Source of the DNA: Hypomesus transpacificus
Taxonomy: Eukaryota > Chordata > Actinopteri > Osmeriformes > Osmeridae
Direction: 5' to 3'
DNA: 64,000 nucleotides
NCBI RefSeq assembly: GCF_021917145.1
Contig: NC_061068.1
Coordinates: 9,241,724-9,305,723, forward strand
In this document: positions 63,413-64,000 of the stretch, piece by piece
Numbering within the stretch: the stretch's first letter is position 1
Layout of the letters: each line of letters opens with the position of its first letter
The notes under the pieces: model-generated
Told to the model about the DNA's origin: nothing
What the model saw: only the letters and a program-made list of their open reading frames with translations
The model's database searches: none
Translations under genes and position numbers: made by a program

Positions 63413-64000
63413 CTACTTCTTTCTTGGAGACTTGGCGGCAGGTTTGCTCGCCTTCTTCGGCTTTGGCTTCTTACTCTTAACCGGAGTTGCCTTTTTAGCC
63501 GCCAGCTTTTTTGGTTTGGCGGCCGGCTTCTTTTTGGGTGTCGACTTCTTTTTCGGGCTAGCCTTCGGTTTCGCCTTAGTTTTGATGGCTGCCTTTGCCT
63601 TCTTAGCTGGTGCTTTTGTTTTGACAGCCTTAACAGGCTTTGGTGCTTTTTTCGGAGCCTTTGTCTCAAACTTCTTTTTGTTTAGTTTGAAAGAACCGTT
63701 AGCACCCGTACCCTTTACCTGGATCAGGGTATCGTTCAGAACTAGCGCGCATATAGAATATCGCAGATAGGTTCGTCCATGCTGCTGATCGAACCAGATC
63801 ACCTCCTTGGCTTTGTTGTAAATCTTCGCCAACGACGAACCATTTCTCTCGCCCAGTTGTTTAATCGCGTCAACCACCAGTACGCTGTACTTCCCTGGGC
63901 CCTTTCCCTTGCGCTTCTTCTTCTTGGCTGAGCTGGTGGCTGTAGTCGCTGGTTTTGCTTTTGGTTTAGGTTTGGTGGGTGTCCTTTTCTTTGACTTCGC
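63413..64000 (-). CDS. h1-10: Linker histone H1.10 (H1x), cut at window edge
   Basis: Replication-independent linker histone that binds nucleosomal linker DNA. Minus-strand frame, intronless, stop TAG at 63415-63413; the N-terminus lies outside the window (195 codons are present). The globular winged-helix domain is whole: [86 protein letters not shown], WFDQQxGRTYL and [19 protein letters not shown] distinguish H1x from the replication-dependent H1s. The tail is rich in Lys, Ala and Pro ([20 protein letters not shown] and similar), ending AKSPRKK. Confidence 0.95.
   Translation of the reverse strand, partial: AKSKKRTPTKPKPKAKPATTATSSAKKKKRKGKGPGKYSVLVVDAIKQLGERNGSSLAKIYNKAKEVIWFDQQHGRTYLRYSICALVLNDTLIQVKGTGANGSFKLNKKKFETKAPKKAPKPVKAVKTKAPAKKAKAAIKTKAKPKASPKKKSTPKKKPAAKPKKLAAKKATPVKSKKPKPKKASKPAAKSPRKK

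Noticed and set aside
63340-63770. Plus-strand and offset frames over h1-10
   Set aside because: Low-complexity shadows of the Lys/Ala-rich histone tail.

Overview
The window is nuclear DNA from a ray-finned (teleost) fish. Every recognisable protein is a vertebrate one with introns, introns are short (often 80-400 bases), and the gaps hold fish-type SINEs, hAT-like MITEs, LINE 3' tails and dense CA/GT microsatellites. I cannot name the species.

Layout. 1-3.4 kb: no gene. 3.4-8.3 kb: sec61a1 (+), the ER translocon pore. 9.0-10.7 kb: chchd4 (+), the MIA40 oxidoreductase. 11.35-16.1 kb: uroc1 (+), urocanate hydratase, 19 exons. 16.6-19.6 kb: efcab12 (+), 8 exons. 19.8-27.9 kb: a repeat-rich block with two tiny palindromic inserts, a hAT element split by a SINE, a fold-back, and a decayed Slo/BK-type potassium-channel fragment (24.3-25.7 kb). 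27.9-30.9 kb (-): an 8-exon gene for a 720-residue protein I do not recognise. 32.35-34.84 kb: a partial, damaged second copy of efcab12 (exons 3-8). 35.45-39.9 kb: mapkapk3 (+). 40.3-44.2 kb: a divergent WASP-family gene (+). 44.4-51.3 kb: mostly non-coding, with a possible orphan exon and an old tandem duplication. 51.35-57.5 kb: pfkfb4 (+). 58.2-59.2 kb: a hAT-like element carrying three tRNA-like stretches. 60.2-62.1 kb (-): arpc4. 63.4-64 kb (-): the linker histone gene h1-10, cut by the window edge.

The genes are not an operon or pathway. Most of the named ones have human counterparts that I recall on chromosome 3 (SEC61A1, UROC1, EFCAB12 and H1-10 on 3q; CHCHD4, ARPC4, PFKFB4 and MAPKAPK3 on 3p), so this looks like an old vertebrate linkage group. 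Two genes touch the same process: arpc4 is an Arp2/3 subunit and the WASP-like gene belongs to the family that activates Arp2/3, although this copy lacks most of the activating parts.

The least ordinary items are: the two short perfect palindromes, each flanked by a 9-bp direct repeat; the 720-residue unknown protein; the stripped-down WASP-like protein; the Slo-channel relic; and the partial efcab12 duplication. Exon borders were read by eye from GT-AG signals, frame continuity and remembered family sequences. No search was run.
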